From Bin87 sp965262485 (lineage in GTDB: Bacteria > Chloroflexota > Dehalococcoidia > Lucifugimonadales > UBA3495): DNA of 64,000 bases. Where the stretch lies: positions 2,232,001 through 2,296,000 of the forward strand of contig OZ253540.1 in NCBI GenBank assembly GCA_965262485.1, read 5' to 3'. Below, piece after piece: positions 51,427-60,408 of the stretch (its first letter is position 1; the number at the start of each line of letters is the position of its first letter). Under the pieces are notes generated by a model, which had not been told where the DNA came from, did not search any database, and saw nothing but the letters and a program-made list of their open reading frames with translations. The translations under genes were made by a program, and so were the position numbers.

Positions 51427-52698
51427 ATGTTCAAAAACCTGAAGTCCGGTTTCATGACCCTGGCATTGGTCTTGGTATTGTTGATGGCGGTTGCCGCCAC
51501 GATATCGTGCCAGGACAACGCAGAGACACCGGCTGAGGGCGAGCCATCGAGTCCGCTGGTGATCGGCCATCTCAATGCATTCACGGGTTCTCTCTCCTAC
51601 TTTGGGGACACACACCGTAACTCAACCGACCTGGCCGCGAAGCATATCAATGACGCCGGTGGCGTAGCCGGCGGGGAAGTGCGACTGGTTCATAAAGACA
51701 CGGCAGTAAACCCGGTTCAGGGGGCTGACGCGGCTCGCGCTGCCATCGATGTCGACAACGCCGTGGCGATCGTGGGCGCTTTGGCCAGCGGGGTAACCCT
51801 GGCGGTTGCCGAGTCGGTGACCGTGCCGAAACAGATCCTGCAGATTACCGGCGCGTCCACGTCGCCAGCCATCACGGTGCTGGAAGACAACGACTTCCTG
51901 TTCCGCACCGCAGTATCCGACGCCGCGCAGGGTGTGGTGCTGGCACGGCTGGCCGAGGAGCAAGGTTACACGACCGCCGGCATCATGTTCATCAACAACG
52001 CCTACGGGGCGGGGCTTGCCGACCAGTTTGAAGCGACGTTCACCGCGCTGGGCGGGACGGTTACGGCAAAAGTGCCGCATGAAGACAGCCAGCCCACTTT
52101 CACTTCGGAGCTGGAGCGAGCCACCGAGGGAGACCCCGACGTTCTGATCACCATCAGTTACCCCGGACAGGCCGAAGTATATTTGCGAGAATCGCTGGAA
52201 GGCGGGTACTCCGATACGTTCCTGTTCGTAGATGCCACCAAGTCGCCGGAGATGATTGAGGTGGTGGGCTGGGATGCCCTGGATGGCACGTTGGGAACGG
52301 CACAGGGTGCGCCGGACAGCCCGGCTCTGCAGGCTTTCCTCACCTCGTACTCGGCTGCCTATGAAGGACAGGAAGTAGAGCACCCGTTCAGTGCCGAGGC
52401 GTATGACGCAGTCGTCCTGATTGCGCTGGCGGCAGCCAAGGCTGGAACCACCACTGATACGGCCGCCATCCGCGACGCGCTACGTGCCGTGGCCAATCCT
52501 CCGGGGGAGATCGTGGGGCCCGGCCCGGAGGGAATCAAGCGGGCGCTCGAACTGGTGGCCGCCGGAACGGACGTGAACTATGAGGGTGCGGCCGGGTCCG
52601 TGGACTTCGACGAGAACGGAGACGTAATCGGATTCATCGAGATATGGACGGTCTCAGGCGGCGAGATCAAATCTACGGGAAGATTCGAACTGCCCTAG
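51427..52698 (+). CDS. Branched-chain amino-acid-type ABC transporter substrate-binding lipoprotein
   Basis: A 423-residue periplasmic-type binding protein of the Leu/Ile/Val (type I) fold. The ATG at 51427 has AGGAGG six bases upstream. A signal sequence (MTLALVLVLLMAVAATISC) ends in a Cys, so lipid anchoring is likely though Thr at -3 of the lipobox is unusual. Then IGHLNAFTGSLSYFG and LAAKHINDAGGVAGGEV, the typical family start. It converges on livM, with the permease and ATPase genes on the opposite strand. Ligand not certain: amino acid, amide or urea-like compounds are known for the family. Confidence 0.92.
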   Translation: MFKNLKSGFMTLALVLVLLMAVAATISCQDNAETPAEGEPSSPLVIGHLNAFTGSLSYFGDTHRNSTDLAAKHINDAGGVAGGEVRLVHKDTAVNPVQGADAARAAIDVDNAVAIVGALASGVTLAVAESVTVPKQILQITGASTSPAITVLEDNDFLFRTAVSDAAQGVVLARLAEEQGYTTAGIMFINNAYGAGLADQFEATFTALGGTVTAKVPHEDSQPTFTSELERATEGDPDVLITISYPGQAEVYLRESLEGGYSDTFLFVDATKSPEMIEVVGWDALDGTLGTAQGAPDSPALQAFLTSYSAAYEGQEVEHPFSAEAYDAVVLIALAAAKAGTTTDTAAIRDALRAVANPPGEIVGPGPEGIKRALELVAAGTDVNYEGAAGSVDFDENGDVIGFIEIWTVSGGEIKSTGRFELP

Positions 52699-52772
52699 CA
52701 CCCTGGCGGTGGGTTGACGCTGCCATAGACCGCCGCAACGTTGCGAGGGTAACACGGCGCGGGCGCCGGGAT

Positions 52773-53756
52773 TTATGATTCCCGCGCTCGCGCCACCCGG
52801 CGCTCCTCGCCAAGGACGCCGCCAGGGCGCAACAGGATAATCACCACGATCAGGACGCCGATCATCAGGAACCGCAGGTTGGGATTGGCGAAAACACCGG
52901 GAAGGAATTGTGTGCCCGACCAGATACCCCAGACCAGAAATGCGCCCAGGATGGCGCCGCGGTTGTTGCCGGACCCACCTACCATCAGCATCGACCAGAT
53001 GATGAATGTCGCCAGCAGTGGGTCGAAGGTGCCCGGCGACAGGATCCGGAAGTGATGGGCAAATAACCCACCGCCGATCCCCATGATGACCGCGCCCAGG
53101 ATGAACGCCTGGAGCTTGAAGCTGAACACGTTTTTGCCGCTGGCCTCGGCGGCCACCTCATCCTCACGAATTGCCCGCAACACCCGACCCCACGGAGAAC
53201 GCACCACCTGCTGAATCGCGGAGTACAGGATCGCCAGAATGGCCAGAACGACCACCACGTACAGATAGTCGTAGTGTCCGGGGGCCACCAGTTCACCCAG
53301 GAACTTGGGAATCCGATACAGGCCCTTGGACCCGTTGGCGATCCATTTCTCGTTGAGGAAGAACAGCCGCACGGTCTCGGCGATGCCCAGGGTGGCGATG
53401 GCCAGGTAGTCGTCTCGGAGACGCAGGGTAACGTAGCCGATAATCAGGGCGATGATGGCGCAAACCAGGGCCGCCGCCGCCAGACCCAGGAAGAACCACA
53501 GGTCGAAACCCAGGTCAAGATAGAACAGTTCGGCCCAATTGCCGCCGAATTTGAAATCCTCGAACAGCGTCAGGTCGGGTGGGCGGGTGGTCAGCAGTGC
53601 AGCGGTGTAGGCTCCCACGGCGAAAAACCCGGCGATGCCGATATTGAACAGCCCGGTGAAGCCCCAGTGCACGTTCAGGCCCAAAGAGAACACCGCGTAG
53701 ATCCCGGCCATGATGGTGAAACCGACGAGGTTATTAAAGATGCCGATTATTTCCAT
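52773..53756 (-). CDS. livM: Branched-chain amino-acid ABC transporter permease LivM
   Basis: A 327-residue membrane protein with about nine hydrophobic segments. LNVHWGFTGLFNIGIAGFFAVGAY is the conserved N-terminal part and EDEVAAEASGKN is the loop that contacts the ATPase (EAA-like). LRPGGVLGEER ends the protein. It is the last gene of the livG-F-H-M group on the minus strand. A MITE lies between it and livH. Confidence 0.94.
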   Translation of the reverse strand: MEIIGIFNNLVGFTIMAGIYAVFSLGLNVHWGFTGLFNIGIAGFFAVGAYTAALLTTRPPDLTLFEDFKFGGNWAELFYLDLGFDLWFFLGLAAAALVCAIIALIIGYVTLRLRDDYLAIATLGIAETVRLFFLNEKWIANGSKGLYRIPKFLGELVAPGHYDYLYVVVVLAILAILYSAIQQVVRSPWGRVLRAIREDEVAAEASGKNVFSFKLQAFILGAVIMGIGGGLFAHHFRILSPGTFDPLLATFIIWSMLMVGGSGNNRGAILGAFLVWGIWSGTQFLPGVFANPNLRFLMIGVLIVVIILLRPGGVLGEERRVARARES

Positions 53757-53889
53757 AACTTACATACACCGAGGTTCCTGCGTGGCAGCGCCGCTCATAG
53801 TGACAGGGACGGGCAGCCGCGCCGGACCGGAAACTCCAAAGGCCCTGGGATTGGCGGTGGAAGTTTGCAATTCAGTAGCCATTTCCAAT

Positions 53890-54036
53890 CTCACGCGTAC
53901 ACGCTTTAATCTGTCATTGCGAGGAGCAAAGCGACGTGGCAATCTCGTCGCCGTAGCAACGGCAGTTAGTCGGTGTGTGTCAACCTCATCGAGATTGCCA
54001 CGCTGCGCTCGCAATGACAAAGTGGGTACGCGTGAG
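53890..54036. mobile_element. MITE-like element, family A copy 5, inside the liv operon, with 10 bp target duplication
   Basis: The 147 bp unit has inverted ends CTCACGCGTAC...GTACGCGTGAG and the inverted TCATTGCGAG / GGCAATCTCG arms. Perfect direct repeats CATTTCCAAT at 53880-53889 and 54037-54046 flank it. It sits between livH (ends 54062) and livM (starts 53756), making the gap 305 bp in an otherwise tight operon, so it may affect livM expression or mRNA processing. Confidence 0.92.
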
Positions 54037-54061
54037 CATTTCCAATCTCTTGCAACGATAA

Positions 54062-55108
54062 TTAATCCCTGGACCCGCCGAAAATGCCCCGCGGTCGGAC
54101 CAGCAACACCCCGATCATAATTGCGAAGGCGATGGCCGGCTTGTAGCTGGGATTGATCCACTGGGTTGAGACCTCGGAGGTAACCCCGATCACGAATGCG
54201 CCCACCAGAGCGCCGTAGGGGTTGCCGATGCCACCGAGGATTACGGCGGCAAACAGGGGTATCAGGAAGCGCCATCCCATGACGGGGAGTAACTGCGCCT
54301 GGAACACGGCCAGCAGAACCCCGGCCGTGGCCGCCAGCACTGCGCCCATCGCCCACGTCCACCAGATGACCCGACGGGTGTCGATACCGCTGACGAGGGC
54401 GAGATCGGGGTTGTCGGCGGTGGCGCGCATGGCCTTGCCCATCCTGGTGCGATTCAGAATGAGGTACACGGCCACGACGAGTATGACAGTGACCACCGCG
54501 ATGAATATGGCGTCGGGCGGGATACGAACGTCCATCGGGAGGTGGTAAACCGGCTTCGATTCCCGGGCATAGCGCTGCGTGCTGCCGCTCCAGATGACCT
54601 GCACGAGCCCGCGCAGGGCGATGGCAACACCCAGCGACGCCATCGCAATCACCACGGCGTTGACACCCCGGTTCCTGAGCCGGCGGTAGATTACGACGTC
54701 GAGGACGATGGCGCCGACGGCAACGATGGCCACCGCAAACGGCAGGGCTATCAGCAGGGGGTATCCGAAAGTGAAGGGCCCCAGCCCACTGCCTTCGATA
54801 CCGATTCGGGGCAGCAGGCTGCCCATGATGAAGAGCGCCGTATAAGCCCCCAGGGTCATGTAATCACCGTGGGCGACGTTGGCGAAATTGAGGATGCCGT
54901 AGATCAGCGTTAACCCGATTGCTCCCAGGGCGATGATGGTCCCCAGGAACACGCCGTTGACCACCAGGCCCATCTTGGCAAAGGGCAGAAATCCGATTGC
55001 CACGGCCAGTAATACAATGGCAATGGCAGTGTGGCCCGGCGACCATGCCAGAATGAGACGCTTGATGATGTCCGGCGGGTTTGATGGCAACGGCAGGTTA
55101 TCCGCCAA
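54062..55108 (-). CDS. livH: Branched-chain amino-acid ABC transporter permease LivH
   Basis: A 348-residue permease. IIALGAIGLTLIYGILNFANVAHGD is the family signature (25 residues; key residues GxTLIYG, NFANxAHG). About eight or nine membrane segments. The ATPase-contact loop is MGKAMRATADNPDLALVSGID. The C terminus is LLVRPRGIFGG. The start is a TTG at 55108, five bases after the livF stop; no better start is seen. Confidence 0.94.
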   Translation of the reverse strand: MADNLPLPSNPPDIIKRLILAWSPGHTAIAIVLLAVAIGFLPFAKMGLVVNGVFLGTIIALGAIGLTLIYGILNFANVAHGDYMTLGAYTALFIMGSLLPRIGIEGSGLGPFTFGYPLLIALPFAVAIVAVGAIVLDVVIYRRLRNRGVNAVVIAMASLGVAIALRGLVQVIWSGSTQRYARESKPVYHLPMDVRIPPDAIFIAVVTVILVVAVYLILNRTRMGKAMRATADNPDLALVSGIDTRRVIWWTWAMGAVLAATAGVLLAVFQAQLLPVMGWRFLIPLFAAVILGGIGNPYGALVGAFVIGVTSEVSTQWINPSYKPAIAFAIMIGVLLVRPRGIFGGSRD

Positions 55109-55113
55109 GCGGG

Positions 55114-55818
55114 TTATCCGCCAAGGTAGAGGGTGGCAACTTCTGGGTTGTCGAGCAGGTGTGCGCCGGTGTCCTCCAGGCGGTTTTCGCCGGCGACAAG
55201 GATGTATCCACGGTGAGACATTCTGAGGGCTTCCCGAGCGTTCTGTTCGACGAGGAGGATGGACACGCCGGTCTGGTTGATCTCGCGAATGCGCTCGAAC
55301 ACGGTTCCCATGATGGCGGGTGAGAGCCCGGCAGAAGGTTCATCCAGCAGCACGAGGACCGGGTCCAGCATCAGGGCGCGGGCGATGGCGAGCATCTGGC
55401 GTTGACCACCGGACAGGCTGCCGGCCTTCTGCCCCGGGCGCAGCGCCAGATCGGGGAAAAGGTCGAACATCTCGGCGATTCGGCTGCGAGGATCGCTGCG
55501 GCGCACGAATCCGCCCATCTCGAGGTTTTCCCGAATGGACATGGACGGAAACACATTATTGGTCTGTGGGACGTAGCACAGGCCGGTGCGGACAATCTGT
55601 TCGGGAGGTCGGTCGGAGATGTCGGAGCCGCGGAACAAAACGCTGCCGGTGCGTACCTTTACCAACCCCACGATGGCTTTCATCAGGGTGGATTTTCCGC
55701 AACCGTTGGGCCCGATTATGGTGACCACCTCGCCTTCACCGACCACCACCGACACGCCGTGGAGGATTTCAGTCTCGCCATATCCGGCCACCACGTCGGA
55801 AGCCTCAAGCAGCGCCAC
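55114..55818 (-). CDS. livF: ABC transporter ATP-binding protein LivF
   Basis: A 234-residue ATPase. Walker A GPNGCGKST, Q-loop at YVPQTNNVFPSMS, signature LSGGQRQML, Walker B LVLLDEPSAGL and the switch His region VEQNARE. The start is a GTG at 55818 with GGAGG upstream and overlaps livG by 14 bp, so translation is coupled. Part of the livG-F-H-M operon. Confidence 0.94.
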   Translation of the reverse strand: MALLEASDVVAGYGETEILHGVSVVVGEGEVVTIIGPNGCGKSTLMKAIVGLVKVRTGSVLFRGSDISDRPPEQIVRTGLCYVPQTNNVFPSMSIRENLEMGGFVRRSDPRSRIAEMFDLFPDLALRPGQKAGSLSGGQRQMLAIARALMLDPVLVLLDEPSAGLSPAIMGTVFERIREINQTGVSILLVEQNAREALRMSHRGYILVAGENRLEDTGAHLLDNPEVATLYLGG

Positions 55819-56596
55819 GGGGGGATCCTCCCAAATAGGCTTCCAGAACCTGGGGGTCTTGCTGCACCTGGGTTGGGGTTCCCTGGGCGATGACTGCCCC
55901 GCTGGCCATGACGATGACGGGGTCGCAGAGGTGCATGACGAACTGCATGTCGTGTTCGATGATGATGAACGTGATTTCGCGGTCAACGCTGGCGCTGAGG
56001 ATGTTGGCCGACAGGTCGCGCAGCAGGGTGCGGTTGACGCCGGCGGCCGGCTCGTCGAGCAACACCATCTTTGGCTCGGCCATGAGGGTTCGGGCCAGCT
56101 CCAGCAGTTTTTTCTGGCCCGACGACAGGTTTCCCGCGTACTCGTTGGCCAAGTGGGACAACTTGACGAAATCCAGCACGTCCAGCGCCTGCGCCTCGAC
56201 GTAGCGTTCCTGCCGTTTTACCCGCCAGGGCACTAACCAGGGAGCCCAGATGCGCTCGCCGAGTTGAGGAGCCGGCACCAGCATCAGGTTTTCCAGTACC
56301 GTCATGCGCTTCATTTCACGGGGAATCTGGAAGGTGCGCATCAAGCCCAGACCGAACGTCTGGTGCATCCGCATACCGTCGATGCGGTGGCCATCGAAGA
56401 TAATCTCACCGCTGGAAGGGGCGATAGCGCCCGACACGAGGTTGAACAGGGTGGTCTTGCCGGCTCCATTGGGGCCGATGAGACCGGTGATGGCGCCCGG
56501 CATGACCTGAAAGGCGCACTGATTCACGGCCCTCAGTCCGCCGAAATCCTTGACCAGGTTCCTGACTTCGAGGATGGGAGTTGTATCCGTCACCAT
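55805..56596 (-). CDS. livG: ABC transporter ATP-binding protein LivG
   Basis: A 263-residue ATPase and first gene of the transporter operon. Walker A GPNGAGKTT, then RTFQIPREMKRMTVLENLM (Q loop), signature LSSGQKKLLELAR, Walker B MVLLDEPAAGVN and FIIIEHDMQFVM with the switch His. The fusion-prone C terminus TPTQVQQDPQVLEAYLG is typical of LivG. The binding-protein gene lies apart and convergent, which is unusual but not rare. Confidence 0.95.
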   Translation of the reverse strand: MVTDTTPILEVRNLVKDFGGLRAVNQCAFQVMPGAITGLIGPNGAGKTTLFNLVSGAIAPSSGEIIFDGHRIDGMRMHQTFGLGLMRTFQIPREMKRMTVLENLMLVPAPQLGERIWAPWLVPWRVKRQERYVEAQALDVLDFVKLSHLANEYAGNLSSGQKKLLELARTLMAEPKMVLLDEPAAGVNRTLLRDLSANILSASVDREITFIIIEHDMQFVMHLCDPVIVMASGAVIAQGTPTQVQQDPQVLEAYLGGSPRGAA

Positions 56597-56724
56597 GTGG
56601 TCGGCACGCTCGGAGCGGGAGTTGCTGCGCGGGTCCTGGGTGGGCCACTCCCGAAGGGTGTTGCGGGAACGCAGGTCCGGCGACCTATGGCGCGTCGCCG
56701 GACGTATTGAGCTCAGTGGGTGGG

Positions 56725-57810
56725 TCAGGCCACCGGCACTTCCTGGAAATGCGGCATAACCTCAGTCGCGAATAGCTCGATGGAGCGCATTACCTTTTCG
56801 TGGGGGAGGCCGGCGAATCCGAAGTTACCGAAAACGTGGTTGATGCCTGCTTCCTGAACCTGCTTCAGGCGCTCGATCACCACCTCGGGGGTGCCGCGCA
56901 ACGGCGGGAGGCCGGCGTGGCCCGGGTCATCGCGACGTTCGCGATCCTGCTGGCGGTTGGCCCAGTGCTCGTAGCCTTTCGCGATGTTCCCGTTCTTGTC
57001 CATGGGCATACCGATGGGGGCTCCGTTGCTGCCGATGGAGCGCAGGATGCGGGACGAGAAATCCTCGAGGCCGATGGGGTCTCGCTCGGCTTCCTCCATA
57101 GTGGGGGCAACGTAGATTGACTTGGACATGGGCGGGTCCAAGTGCGCGTGCGGGTGCCCGTATTCGTCCATCTTCTGTCGCCACAGTTTGATGACCTCGG
57201 GGGCCTGGCCGAGGATGTCGGTGGGGCCGCCGGTGATGACCTGTATCTGTCGGCTGGCGGCGAAGTCGATGCTGGCCGGGCTGGTGCTGACCGCCTGGAA
57301 CAGCGGTGGATGGGGTTGTTGGACGGGCTTGGGCAAAACCCACACATCATCGACGTTGGTGAAATTGCCGTGGTAGGTAAGCGTCTCCTCGGTCCACGCC
57401 TTGATGATGACGTCGACCGACTCCTGGAAGCGGTCGCGGCTGGTGTCAATATCGACGCCAACGCCTTCAAATTCCTGGCGCTGGTAGCCGGAACCAATAC
57501 CGAAATTGAACCGACCGCCACTGATGACGTCCAGCATGGCGACTTCTTCAGCCACCAGAACCGGATTGTGCAGGGGCAGGACGATTACGGCGGTGCCGAT
57601 GCGTATGTTGGTGGTTCGCCCGGCTACGGCGCCCAGGAAGGACCAGATTCCCGAGAGCAAGCCATGACGCGAGAAGCGGTGCTCGCCCAACCAGGCTTCG
57701 TCGATGCCGGCCTGATCCGCGAACGCGACTTGTTCCAGAGCATCGTTCAATGCCTGTTTCTGGGTAAAGTCCTGGTGGTAAGGGACGATGGTAAAGATTC
57801 CGAACTTCAT
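56725..57810 (-). CDS. LLM-class flavin-dependent oxidoreductase (luciferase-like)
   Basis: A 361-residue luciferase-like TIM barrel. MKFGIFTIVPYHQ and AWLGEHRFSRHGLLS are the N-terminal strands, TTNIRIGTAVIVLPLHNPVLVAEE and SGGRFNFGIGSGYQ the flavin-binding region. GGAGG precedes the ATG. Such proteins use FMN or F420 to oxidise alkanes, aldehydes, sulphonates or terpenes. Large LLM families are typical of SAR202-like Chloroflexota, which fits the proposed host. 128 bp separate it from livG on the same strand. Confidence 0.92.
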   Translation of the reverse strand: MKFGIFTIVPYHQDFTQKQALNDALEQVAFADQAGIDEAWLGEHRFSRHGLLSGIWSFLGAVAGRTTNIRIGTAVIVLPLHNPVLVAEEVAMLDVISGGRFNFGIGSGYQRQEFEGVGVDIDTSRDRFQESVDVIIKAWTEETLTYHGNFTNVDDVWVLPKPVQQPHPPLFQAVSTSPASIDFAASRQIQVITGGPTDILGQAPEVIKLWRQKMDEYGHPHAHLDPPMSKSIYVAPTMEEAERDPIGLEDFSSRILRSIGSNGAPIGMPMDKNGNIAKGYEHWANRQQDRERRDDPGHAGLPPLRGTPEVVIERLKQVQEAGINHVFGNFGFAGLPHEKVMRSIELFATEVMPHFQEVPVA

Positions 57811-57936
57811 GTGGCCTCCCTATTTCAGGCGCCCATGGGCGCCCACTGGTACTACGCGCCGCCGTTCAACCGGCGGTTGGGGCGATGCTCGCCCGGTGTT
57901 CGTGGGGCAACTTTACTACACGGATGGACTGAATGA

Positions 57937-58125
57937 AAAGGACGCAAACAGGGAGTTGCCATAGGGTTTGGGTGGATCAGCAAGCGGATCATGCGTTCTG
58001 CGCTGGACAGCTCGCTGGAGACGACGATGGCGCTGACGTCCAACGCCGGCGGTATCCTCAACGGCTCGGAGGACGCCCGGGAGGCGTTCCTGGAAAAGCG
58101 CCCGCCGAGTTTCAAAGGCCGGTAG
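57937..58125 (+). pseudogene. Remnant of an enoyl-CoA hydratase/isomerase gene (C-terminal part)
   Basis: Between the LLM gene and the Mrr-like gene a plus-strand frame ends at the TAG at 58123-58125 with SKRIMRSALDSSLE, SEDAREAFLEKRPPSFKGR. This is the C-terminal helix and tail of crotonase-fold enoyl-CoA hydratases (SEDxREGxxAFxEKRxPxFKG). A TGA lies in frame at 57934, and nothing upstream codes for the rest of the 260-residue enzyme. About 60 residues survive. It marks a past deletion or insertion in the 353 bp gap. Confidence 0.72.
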
Positions 58126-58163
58126 TTGGGACGATCTCGGGTGGAATCGCCTAACTGTAAAGG

Positions 58164-59192
58164 CTATTCCGTTGGACGCAATATCTTCACAGTCTCCAAC
58201 GGAATATCGGCCCGAATGTCTGGCGGCAAAGAATCATAGTTTTCCAAGAGCCGTTGCGCCAACTCGTCCGGTCCCCAAAGCCGTATCACAAAGAATGACT
58301 GCTCGTTGCGGTCGTGAACGGGCTTGGTAAATCCACCCAAACTAACCAGCAAGCCGTGTTGGGCGCGGAATGAGGTTATATTGCCCTGCAAACGATCGTA
58401 TTCCGCTAAGTCCACCGGGCTGGTGCGTCCTTTGACCTGTACGCATAGACGTGGCTCCTCGAAACCCATATCGCCTTTGCCGGCCAGAACATCGACGCCG
58501 CCATCTGCCCCTTCCCGTGTTTGCAGAACGACGTAGCCGGAGGTTTGCAGGATACTGGCTACCAGATACTCTAATCGCGTACCGGCGAATTTCTGCCGGA
58601 GGCGGTCCACGATACGGTCTCTGATTTCCTGGTCAATGTCCAGTTCCTCGAAAGGTACGGCATCCAGGAGGCCGTCGTTATTGGAAGATTCCGCAGCGGT
58701 GATTGGAGTTGCTGAGAGCTCGTCAACATGGTCAACGCCCAAATAGGAGTTAACAACTTGGGCAATACGCGCCTCGGCGTTGGGCGCTGCGGGTTGCGAG
58801 ATGGTCAACTGTGAACCGAAGGAATTAAGCAAATCCCGGTCAAAGTGCGAGCGTGGTATGTTCGTAACCTGCCAGCGAACGGCGCGGACGTGCGGCATTC
58901 CGTTGTCCACCGATTCCGGCTGATAGGTATATGGGCCAACAATGTGGCCAACGGCGACCTCGCGGGTCATCTTGCGAGGCAGCACCACCATATCGCCTTC
59001 GGCAACTTCGGTGTAAAATCGCCATATCTGGTCGGCAGCGTTGCGGCTCGCGAGGTGGGCGCGCAATGATTCCCGGTCTGGGAAATCGGCAGCGCTGCAA
59101 CTCATGCTGAAGCCTATGGCCACGACGCCTCTTTCCAAAAAGGCGGTTTCGTATTGGCCGTAACGGCCGCCTTTTATCGTCCAAGATGCCAT
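58164..59192 (-). CDS. Mrr-like restriction endonuclease
   Basis: A 342-residue protein. The N-terminal half starts MASWTIKGGRYGQYETAFLE and has EGDMVVLPRK and VGHIVGPYTYQP, similar to the small-molecule or modified-base sensing domains found in Mrr-type proteins. The C-terminal half has the nuclease core: GTRLEYLVASIL, then GADGGVDVLAG and RLCVQVKG, the D...QxK catalytic pattern. No methylase or specificity gene adjoins it, so it may attack methylated DNA on its own. An extended -10 lies about 33 bp upstream. Confidence 0.85.
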   Translation of the reverse strand: MASWTIKGGRYGQYETAFLERGVVAIGFSMSCSAADFPDRESLRAHLASRNAADQIWRFYTEVAEGDMVVLPRKMTREVAVGHIVGPYTYQPESVDNGMPHVRAVRWQVTNIPRSHFDRDLLNSFGSQLTISQPAAPNAEARIAQVVNSYLGVDHVDELSATPITAAESSNNDGLLDAVPFEELDIDQEIRDRIVDRLRQKFAGTRLEYLVASILQTSGYVVLQTREGADGGVDVLAGKGDMGFEEPRLCVQVKGRTSPVDLAEYDRLQGNITSFRAQHGLLVSLGGFTKPVHDRNEQSFFVIRLWGPDELAQRLLENYDSLPPDIRADIPLETVKILRPTE

Positions 59193-59224
59193 ATACGTAG
59201 CCTCAACGGTCCGTATTGGCCCTC

Positions 59225-59230
59225 AGTCTA
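59225..59230 (-). promoter_or_regulatory. Extended -10 promoter candidate of the Mrr-like gene
   Basis: TTGTGCTAGACT on the minus strand, identical to the string upstream of nuoE, gives TG-n-TAGACT. The transcript would start near 59218 with a 26-base leader. No good -35, as usual for extended -10 promoters. Confidence 0.45.
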
Positions 59231-59278
59231 GCACAAATGATGTAACCGTTCTCGAACATACGGCGGCGCGCTGGCAAA

Positions 59279-59797
59279 CTAACCGATGGACAGGCTCTGA
59301 CCGAACCGCTCGCCGTGGGTGATTTCGGACATGGGTTTGCGCGGTGTTCCGCCGCTTCCGGAGCCGGCAACGCGGTGGCCGAAGGGCAACACGGTGACCA
59401 GCTCGAGTTCCTCCGGTATGCCCAGGAGGTCTTTGACTTCCTGCTGCTGCTCGCCCCTGATGCCAACGAAGCAGGTGCCGAGGCCCTCTGACCAGGCCAC
59501 CAGTTCCATCTGCTGGAGGGATCGCCCGGCATCAAGCTGGGCGCGGCGGGCGCCATCCATCACGATGGCGATAGCGACGGGCGCCTGTCCGATGAACGCG
59601 CCCTGGGTGCAGATCCGGCCCAACTCTTCGATAGTTTCCTTTTCCCTGACGACGACGAAATGCCAGGGTTGAGTGTTGCTGGAACTGGGGGCCCAACGGG
59701 CGGCTTGCAGGATTTTCAGGATGACGGTATCGGACACCGGCTCTGACGTAAATTCCCGCACGGTGCGGCGTGTCCTGATGCAATGGAAAACGTCCAT
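59279..59797 (-). CDS. Nitroreductase-family flavoprotein
   Basis: A 172-residue FMN-dependent nitroreductase. FHCIRTRRTVREFTSEPV and ARWAPSSSNTQPWHFVVVR are the FMN-binding segments, and EGLGTCFVGIRG and LVTVLPFGHRV are the C-terminal ones. GGAGG precedes the ATG at 59797. It reduces quinones, nitro groups or acts as an iodotyrosine-type dehalogenase; substrate unknown. Neighbours give no pathway. Confidence 0.9.
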   Translation of the reverse strand: MDVFHCIRTRRTVREFTSEPVSDTVILKILQAARWAPSSSNTQPWHFVVVREKETIEELGRICTQGAFIGQAPVAIAIVMDGARRAQLDAGRSLQQMELVAWSEGLGTCFVGIRGEQQQEVKDLLGIPEELELVTVLPFGHRVAGSGSGGTPRKPMSEITHGERFGQSLSIG

Positions 59798-59841
59798 GGT
59801 GAAACCTCCCGGAACAGCTGACAATTTTAAAGTTGGTGTTT

Positions 59842-60156
59842 TCAGTGACCTCGGCTTTCAGGATAATATCCCATTTCTTCCAAGAGATGACGGGCTTTGG
59901 CCAACTCTTCAGCCGTGAATAAGGCGTTCCACGGTTCCCGGAGAACCAGCGCTTCCACTGATATGTCAAGCCGATCTTCTTGCCACAGACGCACTAATCC
60001 TTCTGTCAATTCAGCACCGTTAAGCAAACTCCTAGCGGCTGATAGTCCACCCTGTTCGTTTACCATCCTGAGGAAGTAGGTGGGACGGTAGTCGAACGTC
60101 GCCGCCTCTTCATAAATTCCAAGCATCGCTTCGTGGAATCGTTCTTCAAGGTTCAT
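59842..60156 (-). CDS. Small hypothetical protein, helical
   Basis: A 104-residue protein: FHEAMLGIYEEAATFDYRPTY, GLSAARSLLNG and LVRLWQEDRLDISVEALVLR. This is a widespread helical domain that occurs alone or fused to restriction-like or DNA-associated proteins, consistent with the Mrr-like gene nearby. No catalytic motif is visible. Function unknown. Confidence 0.72.
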   Translation of the reverse strand: MNLEERFHEAMLGIYEEAATFDYRPTYFLRMVNEQGGLSAARSLLNGAELTEGLVRLWQEDRLDISVEALVLREPWNALFTAEELAKARHLLEEMGYYPESRGH

Positions 60157-60343
60157 ACGCTGCCCTGAACCGGTCCTTCGTCTGGGTTGCTATCGACTAT
60201 ATCAGGCCTCATGAAACGGTCGTCCTTCTACAAGCTCAGGACGAGCGGATAAAAACGCGATTGCCGCGTGGTTCGACAGGCTCACCATGAGCGGCTGCGC
60301 TCCGCGCAATGACGGATTTGCACGGGCTGGCGTTATGCTTTTG

Positions 60344-60372
60344 TTGACGGCGGCAGGTGTGCAACGTATGCT
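60344..60372 (+). promoter_or_regulatory. Promoter of the UGSC-esterase operon
   Basis: TTGACG (60344-60349) and TATGCT (60367-60372) are 17 bases apart, 37 bp before the ATG at 60409. The -35 is good and the -10 partial. Upstream, 60190-60310 consists of dispersed repeats (TTCGACAGGCTCACCATGAG) with no gene. Confidence 0.5.
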
Positions 60373-60408
60373 CGGCGCATAGCAAACCGATATTGACAGG
60401 AGCACGGT

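Noticed and set aside
52755..52795. GC-rich hairpin at the end of livM as a two-way terminator
   Set aside because: It overlaps the livM coding end and has a mismatch, a bulge and no T run, so it is too weak to list.
53274..53909. A 211-codon plus-strand frame opposite livM
   Set aside because: Antisense to a clear membrane permease and no known signature.
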